A DNA stretch of 64,000 bases, from positions 1 to 64,000 of the forward strand of contig NZ_JBLWIS010000005.1 of assembly GCF_048381675.1 (NCBI RefSeq). Reading direction: 5' to 3'. The position numbers were made by a program, and so were the translations under genes. The notes under the pieces are model-generated. The model made no database searches. It was given only the letters and a program-made list of their open reading frames with translations, and was not told the DNA's origin. This DNA comes from Advenella sp048381675. Its GTDB lineage: Bacteria > Pseudomonadota > Gammaproteobacteria > Burkholderiales > Burkholderiaceae_B. Each line of letters begins with the position of its first letter. Within the stretch, counting starts at the first letter, position 1. Positions 62,185 through 64,000 of the stretch are shown here, piece after piece.

Positions 62185-62413
62185 TTCCAACGCGGGAGCA
62201 TGGGAACAAGGCAGGTTACAAGGAAATACCTCGCGGCTCGAGGCAACCACCCCGTCAGGCTTCGCCTGCCACCCCTCCGCGGAGGGGAATTGTTTGAATT
62301 CTTTGCCCTGATCAAAAAAGTTTAGAAAATTCCCCTCCGTGGAGGGGTGGCGCGAAGCGACGGGGTGGTTGCCTTGCACCATGAGGTGGTTCCGCGAAGC
62401 GACGGGGTGGTTA
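62185..62413. repeat. Mixed repeat cluster between soxB and pyrE
   Basis: A half-copy of the GCGGGAGCATGGGAAC family (62185-62209) is followed by a plus-oriented (62245-62291) and a minus-oriented (62328-62370) copy of the ACCACCCCGTC...AGGGGAATT repeat, plus a partial third (62385-62413). The last copy supplies the TAA stop codon of pyrE (complement of 62411-62413). Confidence 0.85.
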
Positions 62414-63079
62414 CACGCCGTATTTTGCGCGATAAGCGGCAACGGCGTCCTTGTGTCCGGCAAACTCGGGATCTTCATTCAGCAATTGCATGATGTCGCT
62501 CAAAGAAGCAATGCTAACCACCGGAATGCCATAAGTTTGCGACACATCCTGCACGGCAGAATGGGCCGACAGCGCCTCATCGGGGCCGGCACGCTCCATG
62601 CGATCAAGGGCAATCAGCACGGCAGCAGGGGTTGCACCCGCCTTGCGAATAATATCAACCGACTCACGCACCGACGTACCCGCTGTAATCACATCATCAA
62701 TGATGACCACTTTACCCTGCAACGGTGCACCAACCAGTACCCCGCCCTCGCCATGGTCCTTGGCCTCTTTGCGATTAAAAGCAAACGGCACATCACGCCC
62801 GTTTAGCCCAGGATGATTGGCCAGGGCAATAGACGTAGCGGTTGCCAGTGAAATGCCCTTGTAGGCAGGACCAAACAACATGTCAAACTCTACCCCGGAA
62901 TCAACCAGTGCCTGGGCATAAAACTGGGCCAACTCACCCACCGACTTTCCTGAATCAAACAGGCCGGCATTGAAAAAATAAGGGCTGAGGCGACCAGACT
63001 TGACTTTAAACTGGCCAAATTTCAAAACACCCTGACCCAATGAAAAACGAACAAAATCAAGACGATTCCGAGATGACAT
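62411..63079 (-). CDS. pyrE: Orotate phosphoribosyltransferase
   Basis: Forms OMP from orotate and PRPP in pyrimidine synthesis. The 222 residues contain the PRPP loop VVIIDDVITAGTSVRES (about 123-139), LFGPAYKGISLATATSIAL and FAFNRKEAKDHGEGG. Length compares with 213 in E. coli. The start MSSRNRLDFVRFSLGQGVLKFGQFKVKSGRLSPYFFN is canonical. The stop codon lies in a dispersed repeat element whose insertion or spread has reached the very end of the gene. Confidence 0.96.
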   Translation of the reverse strand: MSSRNRLDFVRFSLGQGVLKFGQFKVKSGRLSPYFFNAGLFDSGKSVGELAQFYAQALVDSGVEFDMLFGPAYKGISLATATSIALANHPGLNGRDVPFAFNRKEAKDHGEGGVLVGAPLQGKVVIIDDVITAGTSVRESVDIIRKAGATPAAVLIALDRMERAGPDEALSAHSAVQDVSQTYGIPVVSIASLSDIMQLLNEDPEFAGHKDAVAAYRAKYGV

Positions 63080-63461
63080 AATTAACCTTGCACAAAAACT
63101 GATGAATAAAATAATTCTGTCATCTTAGCAATATTCATACCGCTGCTCCACCTTTATTTGGCAGTTTTTCCGAAAAGAAAATTACATACCCTTATCCCAC
63201 CTGCTGAACCACGCCAGAAAAACGGATTCGCGCCAGTAGCTAGCATAATTACGACCTCATCACGCCTCTATTCCTCCAATAATGGAACAGTGCATTCAGG
63301 TTAATCCCGTTTATTTACTTCCCGATCCTGATTAGAATGTATTAATAGAAAAAAGAAACCGTTTTTGCACTAAACCAGACATTAATTAGCCAAAACCTGC
63401 CTGATCGACTTATGACGCGCAAACACCTGGCTACCGATTATTGCTTTTAAAAGGAATTCAT
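63080..63461. other. Intergenic region between pyrE and the dioxygenase gene
   Basis: About 380 bases with no gene found in either direction. A short TTCC-N9-GGAA dyad occurs near 63270-63286. Promoters of the divergent pyrE and dioxygenase genes should lie here, but none was clear enough to call. Confidence 0.4.
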
Positions 63462-64000
63462 ATGAAAATGCCCTGCTATTTTATTTCTCACGGTGGTGGG
63501 CCCTGGCCGTATATTAAAGAATGGGATGAGCAATACAAGGCATTGCGTGAATCCCTGCAACACCTGCCTGCAGAACTTCCGGAAAAACCCAAGGCCATCC
63601 TGATGGTCTCGGCGCATTGGATTGGTCATGAGATCCTGATCATGGGCAGTGAAAAACCGGGGATGCTTTATGATTATTACGGTTTTCCCGAGCACACCTA
63701 TCATGTTCATTACAATGCCCCCGGTGAGCCGGCCCTGGCTGCCAGGGTACAAGCCATGCTAGCCGATGCCGGCTTTGAAACCCGGATTGACCTGGATCGC
63801 GGTTTTGATCATGGTGCCTTTGTGCCCATGGCCGTTGCTTTTCCCGAAGCCGACATTCCGATGGTTCAGGTATCCATCAACCGCAATTATGACCCGGCCT
63901 ATCATATTCGCATGGGCCAGGCACTGGCTGCGCTACGCAACGAAGGCGTACTGATTATTGGCAGTGGCCTGAGCTACCACAACCTGCGCCTGATGGGTCC
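63462..64000 (+). CDS. DODA-type (class III extradiol) ring-cleavage dioxygenase, partial
   Basis: The first 179 codons are present and the window ends before the stop. ISHGGGPWP near the N-terminus, MVSAHWIG, and RGFDHGAFVPMAVAFPEADIPMVQVSIN match the YgiD/DODA (LigB-like) family, whose histidines bind a metal. Characterised relatives act on DOPA or other catechol-like substrates, and the substrate here is unknown. AAGGA lies 7 bases before the ATG. It is divergent from pyrE. Confidence 0.88.
   Translation, partial: MKMPCYFISHGGGPWPYIKEWDEQYKALRESLQHLPAELPEKPKAILMVSAHWIGHEILIMGSEKPGMLYDYYGFPEHTYHVHYNAPGEPALAARVQAMLADAGFETRIDLDRGFDHGAFVPMAVAFPEADIPMVQVSINRNYDPAYHIRMGQALAALRNEGVLIIGSGLSYHNLRLMG

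Overview
The window looks like chromosomal DNA of a betaproteobacterium (Burkholderiales, most likely Alcaligenaceae-like), with coding DNA of roughly 50% GC by eye. The placement rests on lineage-typical genes and orders: rplU-rpmA-obgE-proB, DUF3460-scpA-panC, coaE-zapD, mreBCD-mrdA-rodA, gatCAB, a free-standing full-length CysG, and DUF815 ATPase next to the Nudix/ThiE-like fusion. No rRNA, tRNA or CRISPR array was seen. Almost all the sequence is housekeeping or transport genes. Accessory signals are confined to the left edge and to a few intergenic repeat clusters.

Layout: 1-828 is gene-poor, AT-rich DNA with a broken IS66-type transposase fragment and a series of TnsB-site-like direct repeats ending about 100 bp before argJ. 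Next come argJ and a DUF1853 gene, the ribosomal pair rplU-rpmA, obgE, proB and cysG. thiC lies on the minus strand behind a clear promoter, a TPP riboswitch and a hairpin that can mask its ribosome-binding site. Divergent from it is a NitT/TauT-type ABC importer. ppc, selD and selU (mnmH) follow, then on the minus strand glnHPQ running into ilvD. A C45-family acyltransferase, ispB, a DUF815 ATPase, a Nudix/ThiE-like fusion and cysE surround a large palindrome-rich intergenic region at 26.8-27.3 kb.

From 28 to 44 kb nearly everything is on the minus strand: a four-gene MdtABC plus outer-membrane-factor efflux operon, zapD, coaE, a 75-residue GerE/LuxR-type DNA-binding protein whose start codon lies in a perfect 15-bp inverted repeat, panC, scpA, DUF3460, and an AapQMP-type amino acid importer without a neighbouring binding protein. 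ftsE-ftsX-mutY (plus) meet rodA-mrdA-mreDCB (minus) in a convergent overlap. A 25-codon ORF with a strong ribosome-binding site overlaps the ftsE start. gatCAB, a soxBDAG sarcosine oxidase operon, pyrE and a truncated DODA-type dioxygenase complete the window.

Themes: cell-envelope growth and division (ftsEX, zapD, mreBCD, mrdA, rodA), cofactor and amino acid synthesis (argJ, proB, ilvD, cysE, panC, coaE, thiC, cysG, ispB), nitrogen and amino acid uptake (glnHPQ, aapQMP, sox), selenium-dependent tRNA modification (selD, selU) and drug efflux. Two dispersed palindromic repeat families (a GGGAGCGTGGGAAC type and an ACCACCCCGTC...AGGGGAATT type) sit at gene ends throughout. No wholly new multigene system is evident. 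The most unusual signals are the transposon-end-like repeats at the left edge, the inverted repeat over the LuxR-type gene start, the small ORF coupled to ftsE, and a terminator-like hairpin inside the start of the DUF1853 gene.
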